Origin: Phycisphaerae bacterium
Lineage (GTDB): Bacteria; Planctomycetota; Phycisphaerae; Sedimentisphaerales; Anaerobacaceae
Assembly: GCA_016782865.1 (NCBI GenBank)
Contig: JADHXR010000063.1
Span: forward strand, 1 to 39,916
Length of the DNA: 39,916 nucleotides
Reading direction: 5' to 3'
Shown here piece after piece: positions 1 through 8,951 of this stretch (position 1 is its first letter; every line of letters begins with the position of its first letter). A program made the position numbers and the translations under genes. The notes under the pieces were generated by a model. That model worked only from the letters and a program-made list of their open reading frames with translations. It ran no database searches and was not told where the DNA came from.

Positions 1-644
1 TCAATGTAGTCCTTGGCCGTGCCCAGTTTGTGCCTTAGCGACTTGACGTGTGCATCAACCGTTCTGTCATATACCATGGTGTCTTCACCCGAGACTGCAT
101 CCAGAATCTGGGCCCTTGAAAAAACCACGCCGGGACGCCGAGCCATGAACTCCAACAGCTTGAACTCGGTGAATGTAAGCGAAATCTCCCCTGACCCCAC
201 CGTCACCTTATGTCTGGTGCTGTCTATGCTAATATCGCCCTTTTTGATTTTGTTGCCGGACTGCTGTCCTCGCCCCCTTCTCAGAATCGCCCGAGTTCTC
301 GCGATCAGCTCTCTCGGGCTAAAAGGCTTGGTTACGTAATCATCGGCGCCCAATTCGAGACCCACGATTTTGTCTGTCTCTTGAGATTTTGCGCTGAGAA
401 TGATAATCGGAATGTGCGCGACGGCATCGTCATTCTTTAGCATTCGGCACACTTCAAAGCCATCAATGATCGGCAGCATGATATCCAAAACAATCAGGTC
501 GGGCCGTTCCTTGCCGGCCAACTCGACACCGTCTCTGCCGTTTAGCGCCGAGATCGTGTCGTATCCGGCCTCGGACAGATTGTACTCCAGCATCTCGACG
601 ATGTCGCGATCGTCTTCGATGATCAGTATCTTAGCCTTGCTCAT
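1..644 (-). CDS. OmpR/PhoB-family response regulator (3' partial)
   Basis: DNA-binding response regulator of a two-component system. Translation from the ATG at 644 gives a receiver domain (about residues 4-115) with the acidic pair D11/D12, phospho-acceptor D54 in VLDIMLP, S84 and K106 in VTKPF. A winged-helix trans_reg_C domain follows from about residue 130, with FTEFKLLEFMARRPG and the recognition-helix stretch DRTVDAHVKSLRHKLG. The frame is open to the window edge; only about 15-20 residues (the usual RGVGYRF end) should be missing. The partner histidine kinase, if adjacent, lies outside the window. It resembles PhoB/PhoP, but nothing here shows phosphate control, so no symbol is given. 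Confidence 0.93.
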   Translation of the reverse strand, partial: MSKAKILIIEDDRDIVEMLEYNLSEAGYDTISALNGRDGVELAGKERPDLIVLDIMLPIIDGFEVCRMLKNDDAVAHIPIIILSAKSQETDKIVGLELGADDYVTKPFSPRELIARTRAILRRGRGQQSGNKIKKGDISIDSTRHKVTVGSGEISLTFTEFKLLEFMARRPGVVFSRAQILDAVSGEDTMVYDRTVDAHVKSLRHKLGTAKDYI

Positions 645-832
645 AAAACTGATTCGGCAAACCTCTATTTAGTCTGCGCCAGCTATGCTTCCGGGACAAG
701 CATCGATTGATTGTGCATATCCGATTCACTCCATCTGGCGTTTGGTGCAAGAGACTACCACATTGCCGCATTCCAGGCAATGGAGGATTTCAAGCGAAGC
801 CGTGCAGAGTGCGATACTTCGCAGTCTTTGAA

Positions 833-2014
833 TTACTTCGGTGCATCATTTCGGATGATGAATGTGCCGCAAACGGTGTTGAAAGAGTCGTTGTCGGCCC
901 CTTGTCCTGCGCCGGTGAAGTTCAGGGTGAACGACCTGCCGTCCTTGCTCAGCCACTTGGTGGCAAAGGCGAGGAAGAACACATTGTCGCGCCATGGCAA
1001 ACTGCTGCCCAGCCGACTGGCGCCGAAAGGCTCGGCCGCCGTGTAATACGCCACAGTCGTCCAGGGTCCCCACGGTTTTGATGCGGCGAAAATCCCCATC
1101 TGGCCCGTGCTCGAAGTGCCGTGCTCGGTGCAGAGGATGTATTGTCGCAGGCCGGCGTTGTAGTGGGCGCTCATGCACCAGCCCGTTCCGTTGGCATCTT
1201 CGAAGACCGGTTGCTTGCCAGAGATATCTCCCCACAGAGGACTGCCGGTGTCGTCTGAGCCGCGGTAGAACTCATAGTCGGATTTGTCGCGCACGATGTT
1301 GTCCCTGCAGACCCTCGCCAGGTAGATTCTGCCGGGTTTGTGCACAACGAGCCCGGCTGCCTTTGGGCCCTGCTGCTGCATCGTGTGACTCTGCGGGCCG
1401 ATGAAGTAGACATAAACATAAGGGCCCAACTCCGGCGGGACACCGGCATGATCCTTGCCGAAATTCAAGAAGGTGGGAATCGTCAGATTCTCCGATTGCA
1501 GAAATCTCCAAGACGGCCTCGACCATGTGCCGGCGTGATCGGTTGATTTCCAGACCTCGACGTATTCATAGTGATTTCTGTATCCCTTTGCCGCAATCAC
1601 GTCGGGAACCACCAGCATGTAGAGTGACCCGTCGATGCTGATCATCCCCCAGCTTTTGCCCTTGCCGCCGAACTGCACGGGGTGTTCGGGATTGTGTCCG
1701 CCCCAGCGGTTGGCGCCCGTCCAGTTGTGACCGCGCCCGGAGACGCGAGCGACCCCCAGCCCCACGCGTCCGGCCTTGTTCGTACCGCCAAAGCCGCCGC
1801 CGTCGCCCCAGGCGCCGTAGAGGTTATCGTCGTCGGCCCACGTCAGTTGAAAGTTGTCACTGCCCTGCGCGCCGCGCCGATGCGTCGACCAGTCAAGAGA
1901 CAGCCCCGCAATGAGCGTGCTGTCCGGATAGGGCGCGCCGGCCCAACAGACCGGGACCTGACCTGAAAAGAGACCAACGACCGCCACAACAAACGTGGTG
2001 GTAATATTTCGCAT
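833..2014 (-). CDS. Secreted DUF4185-like protein (putative glycan-active beta-propeller)
   Basis: Exported protein of 393 residues. The start at 2014 was chosen because it begins a clean Sec signal peptide (MRNITTTFVVAVVGLF, cleavage near VCWAG); the open frame runs 41 codons further upstream but that part has no leader character. The motif LTWADDDNLYGAWGDGGG, then LGVARVSG, resembles the opening of DUF4185 proteins, which fold like five-bladed propeller glycosidases of the GH43/GH32 type. Later tryptophan- and glycine-rich blocks (GMISIDGSLYMLV, EVWKSTDHAGTW, GPWTTVAYYTAAEPFG) look like propeller blades. Function is inferred only: binding or cleaving extracellular glycan. It stands alone, between the response regulator and the divergent FHA gene. 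Confidence 0.7.
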   Translation of the reverse strand: MRNITTTFVVAVVGLFSGQVPVCWAGAPYPDSTLIAGLSLDWSTHRRGAQGSDNFQLTWADDDNLYGAWGDGGGFGGTNKAGRVGLGVARVSGRGHNWTGANRWGGHNPEHPVQFGGKGKSWGMISIDGSLYMLVVPDVIAAKGYRNHYEYVEVWKSTDHAGTWSRPSWRFLQSENLTIPTFLNFGKDHAGVPPELGPYVYVYFIGPQSHTMQQQGPKAAGLVVHKPGRIYLARVCRDNIVRDKSDYEFYRGSDDTGSPLWGDISGKQPVFEDANGTGWCMSAHYNAGLRQYILCTEHGTSSTGQMGIFAASKPWGPWTTVAYYTAAEPFGASRLGSSLPWRDNVFFLAFATKWLSKDGRSFTLNFTGAGQGADNDSFNTVCGTFIIRNDAPK

Positions 2015-2425
2015 CACTTGCCTATTTCCTGACCTGAGAGAACACGTAGAGCATCTCCCGGCAAATCTGCTTGCACCGTTCGTCATACTTGGCTGCTTCC
2101 TGGTCCGGACCGTCTGATGCCCCCTGTGAAAAGACAATTCGACAAATCAATATTACTATCATTTCATATTTCAATACACATCGAATTATAGAAACAAGGC
2201 ATCACCCTGTCAAAGAAATGACCTGCCGGCACCCATTTCCCAGTAACTCGTGCGATTCATCACACCAATTGGCCTCTTAGGCTATTTCGTCTCTGACCAT
2301 ACAAACCCCTCTCGCAGGAACTGAAAATATTTGGTTTCCAAAACCTGCTCACAGCCACTTTTCCAACGATCATGGCCCGCAATCGGCGTTTTCCGCCATT
2401 AAGCAAATGTCCTATAACAAGACGC
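2015..2425. other. Non-coding intergenic stretch
   Basis: About 410 bases, AT-rich at 2140-2220, between the divergent DUF4185-like and FHA genes. No convincing ORF, RNA gene or repeat was found. The minus-strand promoter of the DUF4185-like gene should lie here, but no strong match was seen. The plus-strand promoter of the FHA gene follows directly. Confidence 0.5.
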
Positions 2426-2454
2426 TTGACACATTCTGCAAAGTGCGGTATAAT
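2426..2454 (+). promoter_or_regulatory. Consensus sigma-70-type promoter of the FHA gene
   Basis: A perfect -35 hexamer TTGACA (2426-2431) and a perfect -10 hexamer TATAAT (2449-2454) are separated by exactly 17 bases. Transcription should begin near 2461, giving a leader of about 36 bases with a GGAG Shine-Dalgarno before the ATG at 2498. Both hexamers match the consensus fully, so strong constitutive expression is likely. Confidence 0.85.
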
Positions 2455-2497
2455 TACAGGCCAATCGAGTTGAAGTTCAATTGCACGGAGAAAAACC

Positions 2498-3379
2498 ATG
2501 CGCATGGTAGTCAAACAAAAAGATGGCCATACCAAGGAATTTCACTTCACCGAGGGTCCTGTTTCCATTGGCAGAGGGGCTGACAGTCACGTTTTCTTGC
2601 CCGACAAGGCAGTGTCGAGAAAGCACGCGATCGTTCACGCCGCGGATGACGGAACCTGGACGCTCGAGGACCTGGGCTCGTCGAACAAGACGTTCGTCAA
2701 CGACAAAGCAGTCCGCAAAACCCAGATAAAACACGGCGACTGTCTTCGCATAACGGATTTCACGATAGAGATCGCCTTCGAGAAGGAAACCAGAGAGGAG
2801 ATGCCGGGTCATCCGGAAGACACTCTTCGTCTCGAAGCGGCGCTGACGACGCCCAAGCATGAAACCGTTGTGAGGAGGCCGGACGCCCAGCATGCGCCGG
2901 CGATGAGACTGGCGGCCCGCAGACTGACCGATTTCTCAAAGGCTACCGAGGTAATATTTGACGCCGACAGCCTCGACAAACTGCTGCTGACCCTGCTTGA
3001 TATAACCCTGAAGCAGTTTGATGCGTACCACGTATGGTGCGCCCTGCGAACTCAGCCCGGCGGTCCGATGACCTGTCACGCAGGCAAAAGACGAGACGGC
3101 TCACCCGTCCAGCTCAACGAACTGTTGCTCAGCGATAAAATCACCCAGGCGGTCGAGAAGGGACAATTTGTTGTCCTGCCGCGCGTCTCGGCCCAGATGG
3201 AAGCAAAGGAAAGAATCCGCTCGGCGATGATTGCGTCAATCATGCGCCCGACCGGTTGTTTCGGTGTGATGTACGTCGACAATGCGATGGTGCAGGAGCA
3301 CTACAGTCTCAGCGACCTGGACTACCTGATGCTCATCGCGATGCACACCGCCGCGATACTAAAGAGATTCATCGAGTAG
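2498..3379 (+). CDS. FHA-GAF domain protein
   Basis: Cytoplasmic signalling adaptor of 293 residues. The N-terminal FHA domain (about 1-95) shows G25-R26, then S40-R41-K42-H43 and LGSSNKTFVN with N63, the residues that bind phosphothreonine peptides; the usual NGT is NKT here. After a linker (95-130) comes a GAF-like domain (about 145-293) with GCFGVMYVDNAM and a C-terminal helix. FHA-GAF proteins in planctomycetes often partner Ser/Thr kinases or feed adenylate cyclase or sigma-54 modules; no such partner gene is in the window. The start has GGAG five bases upstream. It converges with the GH129-like gene, with only 8 bases between the stops. Confidence 0.88.
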   Translation: MRMVVKQKDGHTKEFHFTEGPVSIGRGADSHVFLPDKAVSRKHAIVHAADDGTWTLEDLGSSNKTFVNDKAVRKTQIKHGDCLRITDFTIEIAFEKETREEMPGHPEDTLRLEAALTTPKHETVVRRPDAQHAPAMRLAARRLTDFSKATEVIFDADSLDKLLLTLLDITLKQFDAYHVWCALRTQPGGPMTCHAGKRRDGSPVQLNELLLSDKITQAVEKGQFVVLPRVSAQMEAKERIRSAMIASIMRPTGCFGVMYVDNAMVQEHYSLSDLDYLMLIAMHTAAILKRFIE

Positions 3380-3387
3380 CGCCGCTC

Positions 3388-5313
3388 TCACATCCCCGAG
3401 ACGTGGTGGCTCATGGCTTCGACTCTCACGCCGTTGGGTAGACTGTAGGGTTCTTTGCCGAAGTTTACCGTGACCGTGACACCGTTTGCGAATTTTGTCT
3501 GCTGAATGTCCCTATCCGGCGTAAGAAAGCGATGGTCCGTCATTTGAGCATAACCCACCGCGCGGACAGTCGGGCAGATGTTCTTATAGCTTTGAGCAAA
3601 GCGGTCCTTGTTCTCTCTCCACACCTGCCGGTTGAACATGAACATCGGCGGCGTGCCGTAAAGCACGTTGAAAAGGTCGCGCTTGTCCCAAATGGAAGGC
3701 AGCTTGTTGTTGTAGTCGCCCCAGTACCACTGCGCCACAACGCAGTCGTGGTAAACCAGCTCCCATAGCGGCAGGCGATATTTATGCCCGACCTGAAACT
3801 TCGCAACTCGCTCGGGGACCTCGTCCCAGATCCGGCCCATGTCCCTGCCTGCGTCGGGAATGCGGTACGGCCCCAGACTGAGCATGCCCTCAAAGTAGTG
3901 AACGTAGGGCACAGCCGCATCGTGTCCCGTCTCGCAGCCGGTGACCAGCTTGGCCTTCTCCGACATCAAACGCAGAAGCTCCATCTTCCAGTGCCTGCTT
4001 TCGGCGCGGGTCATCGGATGGTCCGGATGATAGCATTCGCGCCAAGGCGAAGCGGTGGTCGTATCAATGAAGCGGCTGCGATAAGCATGCGTCTCCAATT
4101 CGGCCCCAACGCGCTGTGCCGCGTACTTAGGCGCCTGCTTATCGCACAACACGGCACATGGATACATCTGGCCGTCCTTGCCTCTGACGCGCCAGCCCTT
4201 ACGCGGCTCACCCTTCTCGTCGAGCATAATATCGTCAGGCCAGGCACCTTGAGTCCAGTCCGGGTGCAAACCGCGGAGTTTTTCTCTGACAATCTCAGGA
4301 TCCATCAGGTCCTGATAAATCTCGTAACGACTCGTCAGAATGCCGTCAATGTTGTTCATCGCATCGATGACAGCCGGCGATTGACGGCGACTCCAGAGAA
4401 TACGCTCGATGCCGATGGACTTGGCCTCCCGGACGAGGGCAAGCGCATCTCTATCCCAACACCAGATGTTAACGGCTCCAATGAGCAAATCCACGTTGGG
4501 ATTTTCGCGCCGTTTCTGCTCCAGCGTCTTGAGCTTGCCAATCTGCTCTGCATACTGGCGGTAGCGCTTGCACATCGCAACGTGCCCGCCCCTGTCGAAG
4601 AAGACGTATCGCAGCTTCCTGGTGTATCCGAAGTTTCCTTTCTGCCGCTCCCATTTCGGGCAGACACAGAGCCTGCCCTCGATGCGATCTATGTGAATCA
4701 CGGCGTCGTCAGGCGTTTCGATGATCGCCATGTGCCCGGAGCCGCCATTTGTCGCACCCCAGAAGGCCATGCATATTCCGTGACCGCCGTAGGCTATGAG
4801 CCACTTGGGTTCTATAGTCTCGTCGTCGACCGGATACGATATTCCTTCGTTCATTGGGACGACAAGATAGTCGCCGTTCTCGGAGACGAAAGGATAGGGA
4901 AAGCCCAGCGAGCCCTTGAGTTTACCCTCGGCCGACAGCGACAAGGTCAACTCGGGTTTTTCGCCATCCAGGCGAAGCGTTGTCGTACTGTCCAGCCCGT
5001 ACCAAGGATGACGGCATGTCATCTCCAGTCCCCCGTCGACGCGCTTGCAGTCGATTGTCTCGAACTTGTCCGTAGCTCTCTGCCGCCATGTTTGCCCGGT
5101 GCGCTTGTCCGTCACCGAAAACGTCGCGTCGGCGCGGTCGAGCGTGACCGAAATCTTCGAGTTGGCAATAGTAAGCTCCCGCTCCGCCGCCTGAGAGCAG
5201 CACAAAAACAATCCGACCAAAAGAAGATCAAAGATCAAAGTGGAAAATTGAAAATGGATGAAGTCGGCCCGAAGGGCCTCCACAATTTTGCATTCTGATT
5301 TTTGCATTTTCAT
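3388..5313 (-). CDS. Secreted GH129/GH101-like glycoside hydrolase
   Basis: Large exported enzyme of 641 residues, resembling the GH101-related family GH129 (alpha-N-acetylgalactosaminidases acting on mucin-type glycans). An N-terminal beta-sandwich (about 45-240) precedes the TIM barrel. FIDTTTA carries D417 and GCETGHD carries E461; their 44-residue spacing is close to that of the nucleophile and acid/base pair known in GH129. A C-terminal beta domain ends the protein. Substrate is inferred; the family also contains poorly characterised members. The ATG overlaps the stop of the upstream dehydrogenase (ATGA), so translation is probably coupled. The first 30 or so codons come from low-complexity sequence of an intergenic-repeat type, giving an unusually long n-region before the hydrophobic core LIFDLLLVGLFLCC. 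Confidence 0.72.
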   Translation of the reverse strand: MKMQKSECKIVEALRADFIHFQFSTLIFDLLLVGLFLCCSQAAERELTIANSKISVTLDRADATFSVTDKRTGQTWRQRATDKFETIDCKRVDGGLEMTCRHPWYGLDSTTTLRLDGEKPELTLSLSAEGKLKGSLGFPYPFVSENGDYLVVPMNEGISYPVDDETIEPKWLIAYGGHGICMAFWGATNGGSGHMAIIETPDDAVIHIDRIEGRLCVCPKWERQKGNFGYTRKLRYVFFDRGGHVAMCKRYRQYAEQIGKLKTLEQKRRENPNVDLLIGAVNIWCWDRDALALVREAKSIGIERILWSRRQSPAVIDAMNNIDGILTSRYEIYQDLMDPEIVREKLRGLHPDWTQGAWPDDIMLDEKGEPRKGWRVRGKDGQMYPCAVLCDKQAPKYAAQRVGAELETHAYRSRFIDTTTASPWRECYHPDHPMTRAESRHWKMELLRLMSEKAKLVTGCETGHDAAVPYVHYFEGMLSLGPYRIPDAGRDMGRIWDEVPERVAKFQVGHKYRLPLWELVYHDCVVAQWYWGDYNNKLPSIWDKRDLFNVLYGTPPMFMFNRQVWRENKDRFAQSYKNICPTVRAVGYAQMTDHRFLTPDRDIQQTKFANGVTVTVNFGKEPYSLPNGVRVEAMSHHVSGM

Positions 5314-6299
5314 TTTCTTGCCTTGGCTTTCTCGATCAGCTCCGGCAGTGACACTTCAGCGCCGCCTTTTGCCTTGGACACATCGGCCGCCGACATGAAC
5401 GCAAAGATTTCAATCGTCTCTTCCGCAGGTACCGGTATCTTGCCCGTCTTGAAGAATTTGATGATGTCGGCGACCAGGGGCTCATAGCCGCCGAACTTGC
5501 CGCCCTGGATTACGCCCTTGGTTCCGTAGACCGTGAAGCCGTAGTCTTTCTTGCCCGCCTTCAGACCTCGGAACGTACCGATTCGTCCGCCTTCCCATAG
5601 GCCCACGACATGCTCGCAACCGTCGGTCTGCACGCGTCGCACGCTCCGGCAGCCGGGTCCCATGATGGTAAAGAGCATCTCGGCGGCGTGCACGCCGTAC
5701 CAGTACAGGTCGGGATGATGCTCTTCGAGGCTGCACGGACCGAACGTGTCGCAGCCGAGCACTTCGCCTGCGGTATTGTTTTCTTTAAGTTCCACGATGG
5801 CGGGAGAATAGCGCAGCGAAGAGCTTGACCAGCACGGCACGTTGTTCTCGCTGGCAAGCCGGAATATCTCAAGAACGTCCGCGAGATTGCCGCCCATAGG
5901 TTTGTCGATGAACAGAGGTTTTCCGGCTTTGATTACACCTCTGGCCTGCTTCAGGTGGGGCCTGCCGTCAACGCTCTCCAGCAGCACGCCGTCAACCTTC
6001 CGGCAAAGTTCCTCGATTGAATCGACTATCTCAACGCCGTACTGATCCTGAAGCTGCTTGGTGTATCCCTCCACACGGTTGGCCGAGGAGGGTATATCCG
6101 GCGAGCCGCCGGAGTATCCGACAACAACCTTGCACCCGTGCTCTTCTTGTGAGTTGTTGATGAGCTTGGTGAAGGCGGTCACATGCGATGTATCCAGGCC
6201 GATCATGCCGAGACGAAATACTTTCCCGGCGGCCTGAGCCTCGAATGGCACTATCGCGATCACAACCAGCAGTGCGACTAACAAGACGTTCCGATTCAT
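5310..6299 (-). CDS. Exported Gfo/Idh/MocA-family oxidoreductase
   Basis: NAD(P)-dependent oxidoreductase-type protein of 329 residues with a Sec signal peptide (MNRNVLLVALLVVIAIVPF, cleavage near AQAA). The Rossmann region reads LGMIGLDTSHV, so the normal GxGxxG fingerprint is degenerate, while the catalytic-lysine motif is kept as D132-K133-P134. The C-terminal alpha/beta domain includes YWYGVHAAEMLF, a sugar-binding helix typical of the family. It may oxidise a sugar or glycoside outside the cytoplasm. It lies 46 bases downstream of another family member and overlaps the GH129-like gene by four bases, so one transcript is likely. Confidence 0.8.
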   Translation of the reverse strand: MNRNVLLVALLVVIAIVPFEAQAAGKVFRLGMIGLDTSHVTAFTKLINNSQEEHGCKVVVGYSGGSPDIPSSANRVEGYTKQLQDQYGVEIVDSIEELCRKVDGVLLESVDGRPHLKQARGVIKAGKPLFIDKPMGGNLADVLEIFRLASENNVPCWSSSSLRYSPAIVELKENNTAGEVLGCDTFGPCSLEEHHPDLYWYGVHAAEMLFTIMGPGCRSVRRVQTDGCEHVVGLWEGGRIGTFRGLKAGKKDYGFTVYGTKGVIQGGKFGGYEPLVADIIKFFKTGKIPVPAEETIEIFAFMSAADVSKAKGGAEVSLPELIEKAKARK

Positions 6300-6345
6300 A
6301 GTGACACCTCCATATCAAATTAGATTAGGTTCAACTTACGATGCT

Positions 6346-7569
6346 TCAGGATTCATTATACTGGGGAATCTTCAACAGTTCACCCTTTTTCAGGGCGGAA
6401 TTATGCGCGATAATTCCCGGCACCGTATAGGCCAGCGATTCATATACATCTATCGCCGGCCGGCGGTCGTGGACGATAGCATCGACGAATTCGTGCGTCA
6501 GGAACGTGTGCGAACCCTCGTGCCCGCTGTTGTGGCGCAGCGGCTCGGGTAGCATATCCGTCTTCCACCAATGAGGCTGCTCATACCGCTCGAACTTCAG
6601 CGCCTTGCGGGCAAACCCCGCGTCGTCTTTTTCCATTCGCTCGGCCGAGCGGACGATCACGGGCCCCAGCCCGTTGGGATGGGGCGCATAGAAACTCATC
6701 TTGTCGCCTATCCACTGCGCCCGCTCGCAGCCGCGATGGGCGCCCTTCCACCAGATATTGAGGCGAAAGGCGTTTCCCCGATCGGTCCTGAACATCGCCG
6801 ATTCGTTCCAGAAGGGATTGCCCCAGGCGTTGTCTTTGAGTATGGGATCGTCGTCGCCCCAGCCGTGACAGACCACTTCGGTCAGTCGTTCGCCGGTGAC
6901 TCCGATCAACTGGCTCGAGCAGTGCGTCGGGTAGTGCATCGGCGCCATGCCGTGCCGCCAGGTTCGCTTGCCGTCGCGAAAGTAAAGCACCTCCAGCCCC
7001 GGGTGCTGGTACTCGGCCTCGCTATAGTAGAGCGAGCCGAACCGGCCCTGCTCGTAGAACTTGCGGACCGAAATCGTGGATTGCTGATAGTACCCGGTCT
7101 CGGCCATCATGTATGTCAGGCCGTACTTCTTGACGGTATCCAGCAACAATTCCGCCTGCTCGATCGTGGCCCAGGCGGCGGGCACGGCGGAGATCACGTG
7201 TTTGCCGTTCTTCATCGCCTCGATTGTGTGCTGGGCGTGAAGCGGGCCATCCGTGAATAGAGCGATCGCGTCAATGTCGCGAGCGAGTACCAGCTCTTCG
7301 AGCGAGTTATAGGCCACCGAGCAATTGTAAACCTTCATCAATAGCTGCCGCCTCTCGGCGCGCAGGTCACTGACCGCCTGCACAACGCAATCGGGATGCT
7401 CGTGCCATTGAAAAGACGTGCCGAAGCCTCCCCCGACAACACCGATGCGAACTTTCTTCGGCGCGGCGTTGACCGCTATCGCCCCCTGCCCAAGCGCCAC
7501 GGCGCCCACGAGGGCACAACCGGTGTGCTTCAGGAAATCACGTCGTGAACGCACCTTCTTATGTGCCAT
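6346..7569 (-). CDS. Tat-exported Gfo/Idh/MocA homologue lacking the EKP lysine
   Basis: Protein of 407 residues. The start at 7569 has a strong AGGAAGGAG site and begins a twin-arginine leader (RSRRDFLKHTG, then a hydrophobic stretch to VNAA). Another ATG at 7632 would overlap the upstream gene and lacks leader character. The Rossmann fold is clear (IGVVGGGFG). The EKP motif, whose lysine is catalytic in dehydrogenases of the family, is replaced by A118-V119-P120 within HVISAVPAAWAT. The C-terminal domain has the planctomycete-type MMAETGYYQQS. Co-transport of folded protein with NAD(P) explains the Tat signal. Without the lysine it may catalyse something other than plain oxidation; its partners are the DUF1080 protein and the second oxidoreductase. 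Confidence 0.82.
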   Translation of the reverse strand: MAHKKVRSRRDFLKHTGCALVGAVALGQGAIAVNAAPKKVRIGVVGGGFGTSFQWHEHPDCVVQAVSDLRAERRQLLMKVYNCSVAYNSLEELVLARDIDAIALFTDGPLHAQHTIEAMKNGKHVISAVPAAWATIEQAELLLDTVKKYGLTYMMAETGYYQQSTISVRKFYEQGRFGSLYYSEAEYQHPGLEVLYFRDGKRTWRHGMAPMHYPTHCSSQLIGVTGERLTEVVCHGWGDDDPILKDNAWGNPFWNESAMFRTDRGNAFRLNIWWKGAHRGCERAQWIGDKMSFYAPHPNGLGPVIVRSAERMEKDDAGFARKALKFERYEQPHWWKTDMLPEPLRHNSGHEGSHTFLTHEFVDAIVHDRRPAIDVYESLAYTVPGIIAHNSALKKGELLKIPQYNES

Positions 7570-7624
7570 ATTTGCACACTCCTTCCTGCCATGCTGTACA
7601 GCAGAAAAGCTTGACCGCCAATCG

Positions 7625-8920
7625 TCAGTCAAGCTCGTTTATATAGATGTTGGCAAACTGAACGTGGTCGCCGTGATGCTGCAGCGCGATCGGGCCGCGC
7701 TCGGGCAGCCCGGGGAGCCTCACCTGGCGGATTACTGTTTTTCCGTTTAGCACGATGGTGACCTTGTCGCCTATAGCGGTAATCTCGAAGCGGTTCCATT
7801 CGCCGACCGGATTGTCCGCGTTGAAGATGGGCGTTGCGCCTCTCCGCACTTCGGCAGGCATATTCTTGTCCTTGCGGTAGCCCCACATTTCACCGGAGCC
7901 GACGGGCCAGTTCCAGATATTTATCTGGCTCTTGACGCGGCCGCGCAGGTAAATGCCGCTGTCGCCTGCATCCATAACGGCGACTGTCACCGGCTTGCCG
8001 TCGGTGTCGATGGCCTCAGAGCCGTCAGGCAGGATCACTGGGACGTTGTCGATTTTAGGTTTGTCGCCCAGGCGCCAATCGACAATAAGAATGAAATCAC
8101 CGAACTGCTCCTCTGTCCATAGGTTCTTGTCATTCGCCTGGCTCTTGCCGTCATAGTCCAGAATCCAGTTTCTCGCACGCCAGTGATTCTCATGGCCGGG
8201 GTCCTGTTTCCAGCCTCTAAGGTCCAGTCCGTTATACAGGCAGCGGAATCCCCGGGCCTTTTTCGCCACCACGTCGGCGGGCGGATCGGAGCCCGGCAGT
8301 TCTTTAATGCGAATGTTTCGAAAATGTATCTCGCTGCCCTCGGATTCGAGGCAGATATACCCTTTGCGCGGATTGAGGTGGTAGCCGCGAGTGACAACTT
8401 TGCCGTTTACGGCCAGCGTTGCCGTTCCGGCTCGGCTCTCGACGCGGTAATGGTTCCACTGGCCCGTGGGATTCATCCGGTCCTCGGCAGGAAACGAACG
8501 CACCCAGCCTTTCGGATGAGCTTTGTCAGGCGTCATCGTCGCGCCGTGAATGGAAAACATGTCGCCCGCGTTGCCGTCCATGATCTGTATCTCGATCGAG
8601 CGTGTAAAAGGCTTGCCCACGGCGGTCACGGGATCGGAATGGATGAACAAACCAGCGTTGCCGCGTTTTTTCATGTGGCGCCATTCCAACTCCAACACGT
8701 AGTTTTCGTACTGCTTTTGAGTTCTCAGCACTCCTGTTGGAATCCCCGTGCAGAGAATCATACCGTCCCGAACGGTCCATGTCTCCGGCGCGCAGTTGAC
8801 GTTGACCCATCCGTCGAGGTCGCGGGCGTTGAACAGCGGTGTAAACCCATCGTCAGCCGCCTGTAAGACATTCGCGCAGCACACCACCCCGACAAGAAAG
8901 AGAATATATGCTCGCTTCAT
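7625..8920 (-). CDS. Secreted double DUF1080 protein (3-keto-disaccharide hydrolase type)
   Basis: Exported protein of 431 residues (leader MKRAYILFLVGVVCCANVLQA) with two tandem DUF1080 concanavalin-like jelly rolls, about residues 25-215 and 230-431. Each opens with the usual phrase: FTPLFNARDLDGW in the first, FRCLYNGLDLRGW in the second. Both end with a strand of the HFRNIRIKEL / QFANIYINEL type. DUF1080 proteins include hydrolases or lyases that cleave 3-keto-glycosides, products of Gfo/Idh/MocA glycoside 3-oxidases. The 55-base gap to the Gfo/Idh/MocA gene downstream and a further oxidoreductase fit that route. Two copies in one chain may be one catalytic and one binding domain; this cannot be judged here. 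Confidence 0.87.
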   Translation of the reverse strand: MKRAYILFLVGVVCCANVLQAADDGFTPLFNARDLDGWVNVNCAPETWTVRDGMILCTGIPTGVLRTQKQYENYVLELEWRHMKKRGNAGLFIHSDPVTAVGKPFTRSIEIQIMDGNAGDMFSIHGATMTPDKAHPKGWVRSFPAEDRMNPTGQWNHYRVESRAGTATLAVNGKVVTRGYHLNPRKGYICLESEGSEIHFRNIRIKELPGSDPPADVVAKKARGFRCLYNGLDLRGWKQDPGHENHWRARNWILDYDGKSQANDKNLWTEEQFGDFILIVDWRLGDKPKIDNVPVILPDGSEAIDTDGKPVTVAVMDAGDSGIYLRGRVKSQINIWNWPVGSGEMWGYRKDKNMPAEVRRGATPIFNADNPVGEWNRFEITAIGDKVTIVLNGKTVIRQVRLPGLPERGPIALQHHGDHVQFANIYINELD

Positions 8921-8951
8921 CGTAAAGACTCCTTAATCAATTCGTGCAATT

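Noticed and set aside
3784..5298. Long plus-strand open frame of 504 codons
   Set aside because: It is antisense to the GH129-like gene, which has a signal peptide, family motifs and catalytic spacing; the antisense protein shows no domain and is due to high GC codon bias.
8183..8866. 227-codon plus-strand frame
   Set aside because: Antisense to the double DUF1080 gene and without its own motifs.
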